From: Parachlorella kessleri
Lineage: Eukaryota > Chlorophyta > Trebouxiophyceae > Chlorellales > Chlorellaceae
Assembly: GCA_001598975.1 (NCBI GenBank)
Contig: BBXU01000223.1
Location: forward strand, 62,001-126,000
DNA length: 64,000 nucleotides
Reading direction: 5' to 3'
The position numbers were made by a program, and so were the translations under genes. The notes below the pieces were generated by a model. That model searched no databases. It was given only the letters and a program-made list of their open reading frames with translations, and was not told where the DNA came from. The stretch's first letter is position 1; every line of letters begins with the position of its first letter. Below are positions 38,832 through 58,700 of the stretch, piece by piece.

Positions 38832-40503
38832 TCAAAACCCGACATTTAACCAAACGCGGTGCTGGAATCCCCGTATGTCTCCTGAATCCACGGCCTTAGC
38901 CTGCCTAATCCTGTCTACACCCGTACGTAATGTGGTAGCATATTCTTCAAAATACCGGCGAAATCCTACGCTGCCGCCACTGGGCCTGCCTAGCTCGCAC
39001 CGACTGCCTGCCATACTCGTCAACCTCATCCTCCACTGCTCTCACTGCCAGGCATGAGGGGCAAGAGCAGCATGCCTGCGGAGGGGTGGCTGGGGCAGCG
39101 GGGGCTGACATCAGGAAAGCAAGCCGCTCCAGCACAGCAGCATAGTCCGCATCCTGCAGGCGCATCGAACACTTTGGGTCGGCTGGCGCTGTTCGAGAGT
39201 AAAGAATGGTGTTTCACAGTACAACAACGCCAGAGACACAACCACGGCAGGGCAGATTAGTGCATGGGGTAGTGGTGTTAGTAGCAGCGCTCTTTCTGCA
39301 TGATTGTTGATGCCGCAGTGCAGCCCAGCTTTGCTAGCTCCTCAGCAGCTAACGGCACCATATGCACACCAGCAGCTGATCAAACTGACTGTCTCGCCAA
39401 ATCTGCAAGGCCTTGACCTTAGAACAGTCCCCCCCTTCAAAAGGCACCCTTTGCACATTGCACTGTCTGATCAGATGACTTATCACTACAGGCGCAACTA
39501 CGTGCCACCAGAAGGCAAATCAGGACGTCAAGCCATGCTACCCACCGACTCCTCACTAGAGGCCTCCTCTTCCTTGGGAACTGCCTCCTCCTGTGCCGCT
39601 TCTTTCCCTGTGCCTGCTGCAACCTCCACGACCTCTGCCACTGCTGGTCCTACATCCTCCGAGGCCTCGCCGCTGCCCTCGTGAGCCGAGGGGCCTGCTG
39701 CTGCTGCCGTCGGCTTGGTGGTGGCAGCCCCTGCGGCTATGAAGCCTGCGGGGCCCTCCTCAGCATCCGCTGCGGCTGGTTCGATGCTGGAGTCAGTACC
39801 GACTGCGGGCAGAATAGTTGCTGCTGGGCCGGCAGGCACTGCCGCATCCTTAGATACCATGACTGGCTCCGGGGAGGGCTTCTGCTGTTGAGCCTCGGTC
39901 GCTAGAGAGCTCGCAGGATGGGCACCTTCAGCGAATGAGGCCGGTTCCTTGCCTAGGCAACCTCAGCTGAGGTCAGCTAGCAAGCTGGTAAGTTTCACAT
40001 GCAGGACATGGTGGTTGACACCAACTGCAGGGAGCCACTGGGTCTTTGCTTACCAGAAGAGGCTGTTGACATTACGTTGGTCTTTCTCGCGTATAGCGTG
40101 GATAGGGGAAAGACGACCAACCTTGGAGCCCGGGTAGATGGACTCACAGGAGACCCTCTTACCGCCCTAGGTTTTTGGTATGCTGCAATAAGCATACAGC
40201 TCATCAAAACACGGGCAAGACGACGCGCTGCAGCGCGCTGTATCTGAACTGGGGAAGGGGGGTAAATGAACTGATCTTGCACTGCTCTTGCACCAAGGAA
40301 CCCCCTCCTGAAACTCGCCTTTCAAATGTTTTCAGCCATGCCCTCCTCTACACCTGCTGAAGTTTGCCAATCTTGCAGTGCAAGGACTGTCCCAGACCGA
40401 AACTTTGAATCGTAGCGCTGGAGCATTTACTGTGGTGATCAAGTGCACCCCTGTTTTGGAGGAAGGGGACAGTCACCAGGCCGCTAGCGGGATCGTTTGT
40501 ATC
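38832..40503. other. Region between sirtuin and DDM1 genes; possible unassigned 5' exons
   Basis: Must contain the promoters and missing 5' exon(s) of the sirtuin (minus) and the upstream region of the DDM1 gene (plus). Two stretches look semi-coding on the minus strand: 39185-39110 (KCSMRLQDADYAAVLERLAF after a possible acceptor) and 39945-39545, an open Ala/Glu/Pro-rich frame with a possible GTGGGT donor. The same DNA at 39535-39680 is also open on the plus strand as a Ser/Thr/Ala-rich frame ending in a good GTGAGC donor. I could not decide which strand, if either, is expressed. Confidence 0.35.
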
Positions 40504-48362
<7,859 letters not shown>

Positions 48363-50344
48363 TGGCCAGGCCGGGGATCCAGTTGGTACCAAGGCATATA
48401 CGGACTGTCGGTGGCACAGAGCATAAGAGGAGACTGCTAGGTCGGTGAGCTTCAGCCTTTAGCGCAGCAGGCGAGTTCTGTTCTGGGGTTTCCCTTCCTG
48501 GATTTGGTGGTGTTGGGATTGGTTGGCTGGCTGGCTGGCGTCCCCATGGGAGTCGTTGATACTATCCCTAGGGTTGAGTAGGTGGCAGCTGGCGTAGCAG
48601 GGCTGAAAGGGTCTACCCACCCGGTTTGGACAGTTGGGGCGCAGGTGCCATTAATGAAGTAGCAGGAGTTGCGATGGTATTGTAGCTTACGTGTGCTGCA
48701 AGGTGATCATAACCGCTGCCGCCAGGGCGGTTTTTCTTCACAGGTAAAAGGTACAAGTTTAGGTGTCTCTCAGCCTAGGTAGGACAGCCCCTCAGGCAAG
48801 TGGCACAACCCTTCAGTAGCCTAGTTCTTTGACTGACTCTTACCTTTGCTTTTCTCAACTGAGTTGACAAGTACAGTTGTGAAGTGCCGCGACAAGGCTA
48901 CCTTCTGTAATATACAAGGACCTTGGTATAGTGACCTGTGGCGCTTGCTACTAGGGGTATCTGACCAGCTGCCTAGGCAGCCAGGCTGAAAGCCTGTGGA
49001 AGTGTGATGCTGGAGAAGAGTGGAAAGCGTAGCAAGGAGCCAACTGCTGTTGATGCCTCAGCTTCAACCGGTGAGTGTCCTACCTGGCAAGCTTCACAGA
49101 TGCGGACGCTGCTTGTGCCTGTACCCTGGCAGCCGTAGGATGTTGCAATGGGGTCTCCAAGAAATGGTGGCAGGGCAGGGAATGCAACAAGAGGTATGTA
49201 GTTGCGACCTCACTGCGTTGGAGGCAAGCTATCTGCCAGGCTTGCCTGACTGCTGAGCCAGTAGGTCCCTCTCCAAGGCCCCTGTGTGCATACCTCCTCA
49301 TTCCAAGGTCCAAGAGGAGGGGGGGGGGGCGCATGCCATTAGAATGGGTGGTTGCTTTTGGTTGTGGGCATAAGACATCCTGGCTCTCAGCTTGCCGCAC
49401 TCGTAGTGGACAGCTTGCAGCAGCATGGTTAAATAACATTACGCTGCAAAACAAAGGTACACAGAACCGATCCCGGCAGGCTCAGCTGCGGTCAGTGACT
49501 TTCAAACACTCCACTCCAGGGCTCACATCATTGGGGACATTGCTGCCCAAGCAAGCAAGTCAAGCTAAGCTTCCTCCATGCACAAGCGGGAACACATAGC
49601 AAGTGATCTACAGTTGCAGGTACAGAAAGGCCCGATAAGGAGGCTCGAAAAGGGGTACCCCAAAAGACATGACGGTGAAAATTGCATACACTGAACACTT
49701 CCTGAAGCCTTGCAGCTCCACTATCTATGCTGATCCAGCCAAACAAGCCTCAGCCTGTATCCAGGATAGGCCAAGCGCAGCGCCATTGCCGACCCCTAAG
49801 CTGCATGCACCTTGCACCATGAGAAAACATTCCACTATACCTTGCCAATAGGCATGACTGTTGGTCCTTGACACACGCTGGCTCATCTCATATAGACATC
49901 CAAGGTCAACACCTCTACAATACTAGGTAGTCGTAGCATCCAAGTCCTCTGTTGCCAGCGGACCTGGCCTGCTACGAACCACTCCCTCCGCTCCCATCCT
50001 TGTGCTGAACAGGGCCTTGGCCGACGGGTCGGGGGGTGCCAAGCACTCCTCTGGCCTGCACAGAACAGCGCGCAACTGGTACTTTGAAATGAGGGCAGGC
50101 TCTCAACTCAGTTGCGGACCTCCCCTGACTCAGTTAGAGCGCAGGCACATGCCACCGAGCTGCGCACCGGGGAGATCTCCGCAGGCAAACCCTGCCAGCC
50201 GAACACTTGGTGTGTGAGGTTTCCTATCGCCCCAATCATGCCCCAACGCCCTGGTATGCTGCCATTCAGCCGGGAAGATGGAGCATGTACCCCCAGAAGC
50301 CCCATGCATGCATGCTGGCGTGCACCAGGCAGTTAGGGCCGCAC
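48363..50344. other. Convergent intergenic stretch, about 2 kb, no gene seen
   Basis: Between the DDM1 stop and the GILT-like gene stop. It holds both 3' UTRs. Open frames of 60-170 codons exist on both strands but show no domains, no exon series and no sensible composition. A run of ten or more G occurs near 49319-49329. Confidence 0.5.
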
Positions 50345-51465
50345 TCACTTGTCTTGCCCGCTGGCCACACAGATGTACTTGTAGAGATTAACATCATCCT
50401 CCCCCAGGGGCACCCCGTTCACCACCAGCCACGGCACATAAGTGTGGGCAGGCCGCAGGGCGCCTGTCTCAGCAGCTGCTTTCCGCTCCAGCGTACCCCC
50501 ATCTTCCCCTGCGACCAGCATGGCGACGCTGTACATTGAGGAAGTTATTTGACATGGAATACGTCGCAGACACGAGGCTACAATCGCATGTGGTAGTACC
50601 ATACAGTCTTCTCAACCGGGGGCCAGGAGACACACTAGCCACCAGCAAGCACTGATGCATGCATGTTGAACAGTCTGAGTGCTAGCCGTTTGTGACGTCA
50701 GGCTTTGCAGCACGCAAGCACAGTATTAAGTGGTCAATCGGCCAAGTATGGCCTAGCGTTGACCCTTGGGAGCCCCTGACCACCCCTTACACATATCTGC
50801 TGCCCACCTGTAGCACACTGGCTGATATCCTCTGGGCTCAGCTTTGCTGCCTTAGCACAGCCGTCCACCGCCGCCTCCCCACCCCTTCCAGCTTGAGCCA
50901 CGCATCGAAGGAATGCCATGAACTGTGCATCGCTTGTGCTAAGCTCTTCAGCACAATTGATAACCCGGTTCAACCGGCACTCTGCGGGGCCATGCTGGCA
51001 GGTCACTCCTGCCTGCAGGTACGATAAACCTGGAATAGGTTAGGATTCATCAGATCAACCGTCCCAAGTAAGCCAGGGTGTCACCCTGGGTTGAGGTGCT
51101 GTGGAGCCCCTTGCAAAGGGCCTGGCGCCTTGTAAACCTGCGCCACACCCCCGCCTACTTCTTGGCAGGCAACAGCACCATCTGCCGGCAGTGCAGGCAC
51201 AGTAAGCAAAGGCACATGGAGGTAGCCTAAAATCTGTTCTCCTCCTTACCGACGATGTCCGGGCGTTGCCATAAGCCACATATCGAAACGTGAAGCGCCC
51301 GGCCAGGCCACCATCAAAGAGGGGGCCTATCACGTCCTTGACAGCTGCTATTGTGTAAGGGCACAGCGCTTCGCCGTAGAGAACAACTTCTGGGGTTTGG
51401 GCCTTGCTAGGATAGATGGAGGCTAGGAACGCAAGAAGGATCACTTTCGACACTGCCCCTTGCAT
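50345..51465 (-). CDS. GILT-family (lysosomal thiol reductase-like) secreted protein
   Basis: Member of the gamma-interferon-inducible lysosomal thiol reductase family, thioredoxin-fold proteins that reduce disulfides in acidic compartments. Three exons, 51465-51250, 51012-50808 and 50508-50345, give 194 residues in frame. Residues 1-23 (QGAVSKVILLAFLASIYPSK) form a signal peptide. The family core follows: VVLYGEALCPYT at 27-38, a Y-G-N-A motif, the GILT signature CQHGPAEC from 77, and YVPWLVVNG near the C-terminus. The usual C-x-x-C active site reads C35-P-Y-T38, so the second Cys is missing. The length is near that of plant and animal GILTs. The stop at 50345 overlaps a GTGAGT donor-like sequence, so a further 3' exon is possible. 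The ATG at 51465 gives a clean signal peptide. The gene is divergent from the solanesyltransferase gene. Confidence 0.83.
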
Positions 51466-52078
51466 CTCTGCGTGACGGGTTATGTCTTTCCCAGATACCA
51501 CTTCACCGACAAGGTGGATGAGGAATGGGATACCCTTTCCCGAAGGCTCACGAGATTAGCCAGCAGTAGATGACAAGTGAGCTAGCTAGCAGCTCAATAC
51601 CTCCGCAACCCTGGTTCACATATATTGTCAACTAAGAGTGCAAACTGCAGACTGCAAAGTGGCGAAATTCTCGGCGCTATAAGCGCTGGAATGCGCCAAG
51701 GGGGCTCACAAGAAATCATTTCAGACCCATAATGAAATTGGCGGGCCATCGGTATCCAGATACCCTGCCCAGTTACACCTGTGTCGGTGTCTCACGCCTG
51801 CCTGGCTCGTCTGAAGAACTTGCATCTAAGACATCCTGTTGATGTGAGCTGGAAGCACTGCAGTGAGATATAAGCCTTTTATCTCTTCCGATCGTCTGGC
51901 GTCTCGTGCAACTCCAAAACTTGCAGCTCATTGAAACAAATTTGATATTCGGAAGGCAGAGGCTATCGTTATGCAGCAGCAACACATACTCCGGTAGGTG
52001 GGAGACTGGTGTAGCACAAGTAGACAAGCATCACAGTGAAAGTTGTGTGAACGACGAGTTCGGTGGTGCAGAAAACCA
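51466..52078. promoter_or_regulatory. Divergent region between GILT-like and HST genes
   Basis: 613 bases between the two start codons, holding both promoters and 5' UTRs. AT-rich TATA-like stretches are visible near 51618-51626 (CATATATTG) and 51868-51873 (GATATAA). Which gene, if any, they serve is inference. Confidence 0.4.
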
Positions 52079-55000
52079 ATGGCACCAGCGGGGGTGCCAA
52101 TACACCTACAAGTGCAGCGCCTGTTGAGAGTGGCCCCCTTCACAGCACCCAGCCAGCCTCCGAAACGGCGTCAGGTAAGCAGTTGCCTAACTACAGCATG
52201 ATTTGCAGCTAAGAGCAGCGCATTTTGTTTTCCGATAATGTTTTCTGAGCTGTCTGCTGTGCATCACTTTATTGCAGGTGCAGGGCTGGAAAAAGCAGCA
52301 CCTACAAAGGGGTATGCATGGTTGCTGCGTCCGGGTAGCAGCAGCTGCAGCAGCAGACGGGGCAATGGTGAGCCTTTCCAGGGTATTCCACATCAGAGCC
52401 GCTGCCAAGGCCCGCACAGCGTTTGGGGCTGCTGACAGAATTGCTGGATGTATTGCCAGAGAAGTTTCTAAGACGAGGGCGCTTGACATCATTAATTCCA
52501 ACTGTCGTAACTCATGCCTTACAGTGGGTTATTGATCAATTAAAGGCGCTGACAGCACAGCAGTCCCGCTGCTGCCTGTGTTAGCGCGTAGGCTTTACTT
52601 ACTAACAGCTTGGTGACTGCCTGCCCCTGCCTGCCCTTAACGAGCAGAGCCCAGGGCCTGACATGAGCCTCAGCCAGAGAGTGGTGGCTTTCAAGGAGGC
52701 GTTCTGGAAGTTCCTGCGTCCCCACACTATCCGTGGGACCATCCTGGGCTCCAGTGCGGTCACAGCCAAGGCTCTGCTGGAAAACTCCCACGTGAGTGGC
52801 GGGGGACATTGGATAAGAGGAGAAATGTGGGGTTGAGCATTATTGGAAGCTGGCAGCTCTACAAACCCAGGCAGCAGAAAAGGACGTGCACTATAGACTG
52901 CCGAGCACGGATGTCACTAGGACCCAGAAAGACTTGGCGCATAACTGATTCGCAGAGATTGTCACTGAGTGAGGCTAGAAGGGGCTTGGCAGTCCAACTA
53001 GTACTGTGGTCTGTGCCATATCATCTGCAAGCATATGATTGACTGCTGTGTCTCGTATTTGTGTCTTTGGCAGCCGCTGCGCAGCTGAAGTGCTGGAACA
53101 TGCTGCTGGTTTGAAGCACTCCCTCCGCACCCTTGCGCCTGTCCTCAAAAATGCAGCAGCAGGCCGTTGTCTGGGGTGGGAGCTGTTGAGCACCCCTTGT
53201 TCGTCTGCCCACATCTGCATGTCTGCAGTTGATAGACTGGGGCCTGCTGCCACGTGCCCTGCTGGGTGTGCTGGCCCTGCTGTGCGGCAATGGCTACATT
53301 GTCGGCATCAACCAAATCTACGATGTCGACATCGATGCCGTAAACAAGCCATTCCTGCCGGTGGCTTCGGGGGAACTCTCGCCTGGGGCAGCCTGGGCGC
53401 TGTGCTTGGTAATGGCGGCAGGTGGGTGATAGCTCGGTAGCAGCGGCAGGTGGGCATGCCCGTGTTGCCTTGTGTGCATCTGCTGAGTGTCTGCAATGCG
53501 GAAGACGCTGACACATTGGGACGAGGTGGGATTGCATGACAGGGAGAGCCTGCTTGGTTATCACACTTCGCGTTGAAGGCGCTTTGAAAGCCAGCAGCTT
53601 CAGTGCCCAAACGCGGGAGACGAAGGCGGACACCGCTAGGCCCCTCCAGACTAATTGCTGGCTATTAGTTATCCTGATGCTTGACTGTAGCTGCTGAAGG
53701 CTTGCACAAGGTGCACATTGCATGTGGGCCGCCCTATGGCGCTATATCCTAACCTTGCACGCCTCCTAGTGTATGCAGTCGCCCCCGTCATATCCACTCT
53801 CATCTGACCGCACAATGGCGGGCAGGTTGCCTGGACCTTCTTAAGTACTAAAAAATGACCCAAGCTGGTCCTTCTGTGCAGTGGGCACCACTGTTGCCTC
53901 CCTGAATTTCGGCCGCCTCATCGGGGGGCTGTATGCCTTTGGCCTGTTCCTGGGGACCATCTACAGCGTGCCCCCTCTGCGGCTCAAGCGCAGCGCGGTG
54001 GCTGCCTTCATGATCATCGCCACCGTGAGGGGGTTCCTGCTGAATTTCGGGGTGTATTTTGCCACCAGGGCGGCCCTGGGCCTGCCCTTCACATGGAACC
54101 CCAGCATCAGGTGTGAGCGCTCTGCTGAAGATTTTGCCTAGTTACTATGCTTTTCCCCCTTAAGTGAGGAGCAGACTGGGCGTGCAGTGTGGAAGTCCTT
54201 AGCTGGCCTTGCCGCTTCCAGGGCGTACGCCCTTTGCTTGGGATGGGTCGTAGGTACTTCAAACTTGTCATAGGCAGACCCTCCAGAACAGATCGCTTCC
54301 TGTCCTAGGGGTGCGTGGATTGTAGGGGTTGGAGGTCCAGGGTCTGGGAATGGATTGTGTTGTGGGCTGAGTAATTCGGAGCGTCTGGGTGACTTGGGAT
54401 TTGGTGGTGATGTCAAACTCAGTAGGTTGCGGGCAGTAACCTCACATATGTATTAAGGACTTTGCACAGGCAGATAAGGAAAAGTCCCCAAGCTGCCGGT
54501 TGCCTGCTGACCTCACCTTCCTTTGCCATGCAGCTTCATTACCGTATTTGTCACAGTTTTCGCCACGGTCATAGCCATCACCAAGGACCTCCCGGATGTG
54601 GAGGGGGACAAGCAGTACGGGATCCAGACCTTCGCCACCAAGCTGGGAGTCAGGTGGGGTGCTCATAGGAGATACGGGATACTAGATACGGCCCTCTCGT
54701 GGGGTGCACTCTAACGCTTGCCTAATGCTGTGCAAGATCCAGTCTCTGTTCTGCGTCTTAGGTGGATCTGCCTGGGATTTTGAAACACGCTTCTCGACTC
54801 TCTCCCGGATCAAGTTTCCACCCAGGCAAGCTGACTGCTGGCCTGCCTGCCGCTGCAGGAACATCGCCTTCCTGGGGTCCGGGCTGCTGCTGCTGAACTA
54901 CGTGGGCGCCATCATCCTGGCCCTGCGCATGCCCGCCGCATTCAACCAGAAGCTCATGATCCCTGCCCATGCGGTCCTGGGTGTGATGCTCGTCTATAAG

Positions 55001-55108
55001 ACCCTCAAACTGGATGCGGCTGGCTACACGCAGGCTGCAATCGCAGACTTCTACAGGCACATCTGGAATCTCTTCTATAGCGAGTATGCGTTGCTGCCCT
55101 TCTTGTGA
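52079..55108 (+). CDS. HST: Homogentisate solanesyltransferase (UbiA family), plastid
   Basis: Joins homogentisate to solanesyl diphosphate with loss of CO2, the committed step of plastoquinone-9 synthesis, in the plastid envelope. Seven exons: 52079-52174, 52278-52367, 52648-52791, 53229-53421, 53882-54110, 54534-54653 and 54859-55108. They join in frame to 373 residues. The first about 60 residues are basic and hydroxylated, consistent with a transit peptide. The mature part starts near [19 protein letters not shown]. The two UbiA metal-diphosphate motifs are intact: NQIYDVDID at about 138-146 and KDLPDVEGD at 268-276. Hydrophobic helices ([54 protein letters not shown]) fit the nine-helix fold. 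Wording such as [20 protein letters not shown] and the ending [11 protein letters not shown] match plant HST (PDS2) rather than the tocopherol enzyme VTE2. No defects were seen. Confidence 0.93.
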
Positions 55109-55751
55109 TGAAATGCTGCCATTTGATGCCAGGTTTTCTTCGTCCTGGACACATTTTATTCGAAATATTGGTGGTCACGGCGAGCAGAGGGGGTGCAGCA
55201 TGGAACCCGTGAGGTTGGCATGTTGAGTGAAAGAACTTATTGCCTATTCGAACTATGTGGTGTTGCCCCTGTGTTGCCAGGTGGGCGTTTCCCCTTCAGG
55301 CTCTCTGCAGTGCCTAGGTCAGAACATAAGGAGATATAATCCTTGTGTTCTTTGCGTTTCACAATAAGCCAAGCTTGCGCAATCGTGACATCGTGTAGCT
55401 GCTTGCGACATGGTACTCTCTGGAACGTGGCAGGGGCTTCAGTCTGCTCCGAGCTTGCCAATCGAACCCACCCACTTCTAGCCGCACCCTGAACCTATGT
55501 CTTTCTCACCATAATCTGGGATTCCGTGGACGGTTGAGCAGTGCTCATGAACATGGAAGGAGTGGCGTTGCGGGTGTCCAAGGTAACGCATGCTGCTTTG
55601 CATGCTAGACTTGCCTGAGATCCTAAGGCCTCGCGGAGGTGCTGCAGGTGCAGGCCCCAGCGCCATTCGATGCCGTATTCTGTACTCTTCTTATTATATG
55701 TTACAGGGAGCCGTATGAACAGTCAACCCTGATCAGCAGTGCTGAACTGCA
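55109..55751. other. Intergenic, no gene seen
   Basis: 643 bases between two plus-strand genes. Contains the HST 3' UTR and the promoter of the coiled-coil gene. No other feature was recognised. Confidence 0.45.
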
Positions 55752-58700
55752 ATGAAGTGGTTTTCGAAGTGGGGAGGCTCAGGGGATGGCCAGAGCCAGG
55801 CCTCCCCGTCTAGCAGTGCCAGCCGCAGTCGTTCCAGCGACGACTCGGAGGCAGCAGCACTGCTGCAGCAGGCATCCGAAGCCCTTGAGCACCTGAGGAC
55901 GGCTACTGCTGAGGACTTCCCGCTCCTGAACCAAGCCACAAGGCTGGTACAGCAGATGGAGGCCTTGGTGGCAGGCATAAGGGAGAGTGATCGAAAATTG
56001 GCCTGGCGAAGTCAACTTGAAGAGCTCCAGCGGGAGCTGCAGCTCGCCACAAGCAGGATGCTGTCCAGCCACTCACCGCCACCTGTGGTGCCAGCAGCAG
56101 GTGCTCCAGGGACACCGGTGCCAGCAAGGGCGGGAGCAGCAGCAGCCCGCACCCAGCAGCAGTCCCAAGCAGCGGCGGCACAAGGCCAGCCTGCAATACT
56201 ACCAAGCGCTCCAGTGGCTGTTGGGGGAGCACTAGAGGATGACTTGGACTTGTTCAGTGGCCTTGACTTGGCTGGCGGGGAGGGTGCGGCTGGCAGTGCC
56301 ATGCCTGAAGGCAGCGTGGTCCCTGCACTGGTAGCACCCAATGCTGTGCCGGATGCTGCTGCCTTGGAAGCGGTTCCATCAGGGGTGGGCAACATGTGAG
56401 TTGGCAGCCATACTATCGCCGTAATGCCGCCGACCGTGCTGTGCAGTGGCAGGATGGTCCTCCTCAACAAAGATATGTGACACAACGTTTGACCAGCAAC
56501 CGAAGGATGCCAGGAGGGTATTGCTCACTGCCATCACGGCGGTGTGCTTCGCTTGCAGGGCCCCATTGGATGAGGAGCTGTTCTCAAGCCATTCTGAGCC
56601 AGAGGCATTCGTTGCATTGTCAGCACTTGCCACAGACCCGCCCACTGCTACCCCAGCAGCACAGCCAGCGAATGCACAGCCACGTACAGCAGCACCAGCC
56701 AATGGGAGCAGCAGGCCAGAAGTGTTACAGGCAGCACAGTTGCAATCTGAAACCCTGCCGTCAACCATATTGGTGCCGCCTGCAGAAGCAGCGGCGCTTG
56801 GTGGGAACCTGGTCTCAGGTCTGCCTGCTCGCCCGACCTTGGGCTTGGGGTTGCAGCAGAGCGGTGCAACACCAGCAGTACGCAGAAAGAAGGTCATCAG
56901 GTGAAGATACTGGTAGCAGTGCAGGTTGCACACAGGGTGTGCGCGGCACAGGATGCTGACAAGTGCTGCGGAAGGACATCCTGCAAATGATTTAATGTGC
57001 ATGATTGCTGCCCAATTGTGAGTACATCAAAGCATTTGTGGGGTTGGCGCACAGGTCAAGAGTCGGCTATGCGCGAGCCGAGCAGCCGCCGCCGCCACAG
57101 CAGCAACGGCCCCTTGCATTTGCACCGCCGCAGCCAATGCAGCCTGTGCAAGGCCCTAGCACACACCCCACAGCAGCCACGCCAAGCTCTGTAGCCTCAG
57201 AGAGTGGCAGCCCTACCCACAGCGAGGCAGGGGAGTTCAGCCCCAGCAGGGCACCCGATGCTACTTCTGGGAGGGCCAGCAGCGCTAGCGCAGCAGGCTC
57301 TGAATTGGGGATGAACGGCAGGGGTGCCAGCAAGGGCTCCCTTGCAGCTGTGGATTCCTATGGCAGCATGCCCTCGGCAGCCGTCAGGCAGCGGGCAGGC
57401 CACAGCCCTGCCAGCAGCCTAGGTGGAGAGGGTGGCTCAGTGGGCAAGGACTATGCTACTGGGGAGGCTGGTGATGATGATGATGCCACTGGGCTGGCAG
57501 GGAGGCTGCGGCGGGGGATGAACCTAGCTCTGGAGGTGCACCCTCGTGAGGTTGCCGTTGCTGGCCGGCCTGCCCACAGCTCCGGCTCTGCGGATTCCAC
57601 CATCGCAGTGCAGGGCACCGGGAGGGGTGGGTACGACAGCGACGACTCAATCACCTCTCCAGAGTTTCGCCCTGCCTCCAGCGCCCGCACATCCCTCCCT
57701 TCACCAACGCCAGATACCAGCGGAGCCGCCGTTGCAGCTTTTCCTGGTGGAAACCTGCTTGCGGCTAGTGCTTCCTCACCAGCTGCTGCAGCGGGAGGCC
57801 TCTGGGATGGTGCTATTAGAAGCAATGGGAAGCCTAGACCAGGTGCTAGCATCGCCAGCGGCACAGCCAGCGCGGGGTCCTCGCCCCCTCGTAGCCCTGC
57901 GCGGCAACACGCAACCAGCCTTGCAGAGCAAGTGGCAGCACTCCAGGCCTCGCTGCAGCAGAAGGCCGATGAGCTATCGGGTGTTACATCTCAGCAGGCT
58001 CAGCAGGAGCGTGCTGCCAAGGCACAGCGGTTGAGGCTGAGCGCTGAGACTGCCGCGCTGGCAGGTGCGGATTATGATATCTGCACTAAGTGCCAAGAAT
58101 TGGAAGGAGGTATTTACCATGCTGAACAGGCTACATGTACCATTCATGTATCCAGACCGTGGCAAAGCTTGGTCTAGTCTGTATTCTTACCCAAGGGTGG
58201 GTTTGGAGTTTCTATGATTAAGTGCCTGGCCGTGCCCGTGTCCTTATAAGCTGGCGTTTTTAGCACAGGTTGTTTGAGTCCAATGGCCCCAGTGGCTGCA
58301 TGGATTGCCTCCTGGGAAATCAATGTCCTAGTCTGCGGTGTTTTGGTATCTGCAGCCCAGCTCAGCAGGCTGCAGCAGGCTGAGGAAGAAGCGGTGCAGC
58401 GGGAAGACTTCGAGCAGGCTGCCTGCCTGGGAGAGGAGCTGGACGCAGCGGCTGCACGCCTGGCAGAGCTGCAACAGCGCATCAAGGTGTGGTTGCTGGG
58501 GTTTGACTGCCTGAGGTGCTTGCATTCCAGACTTCACCGCCTTTGGGCTGCAGCAGCGCACCAGGGTGGGGCGTCTGCTGTTGCATAGGGCACCTTGTTG
58601 GGCCTAGAGTCCCTGCGTGGGATCCATGGCATGGCAAGAGGATTTCTCAGCTGCGGTACGACTTTACAAAGTATGCGTACTGCTGGCGCTGGCATAGAGC

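Noticed and set aside
52079..55108. Homogentisate phytyltransferase (VTE2) or ubiquinone-type UbiA
   Set aside because: Sequence around both Asp-rich motifs and the C-terminal S-E-Y-A-L-L-P-F-L ending follow the solanesyltransferase branch.
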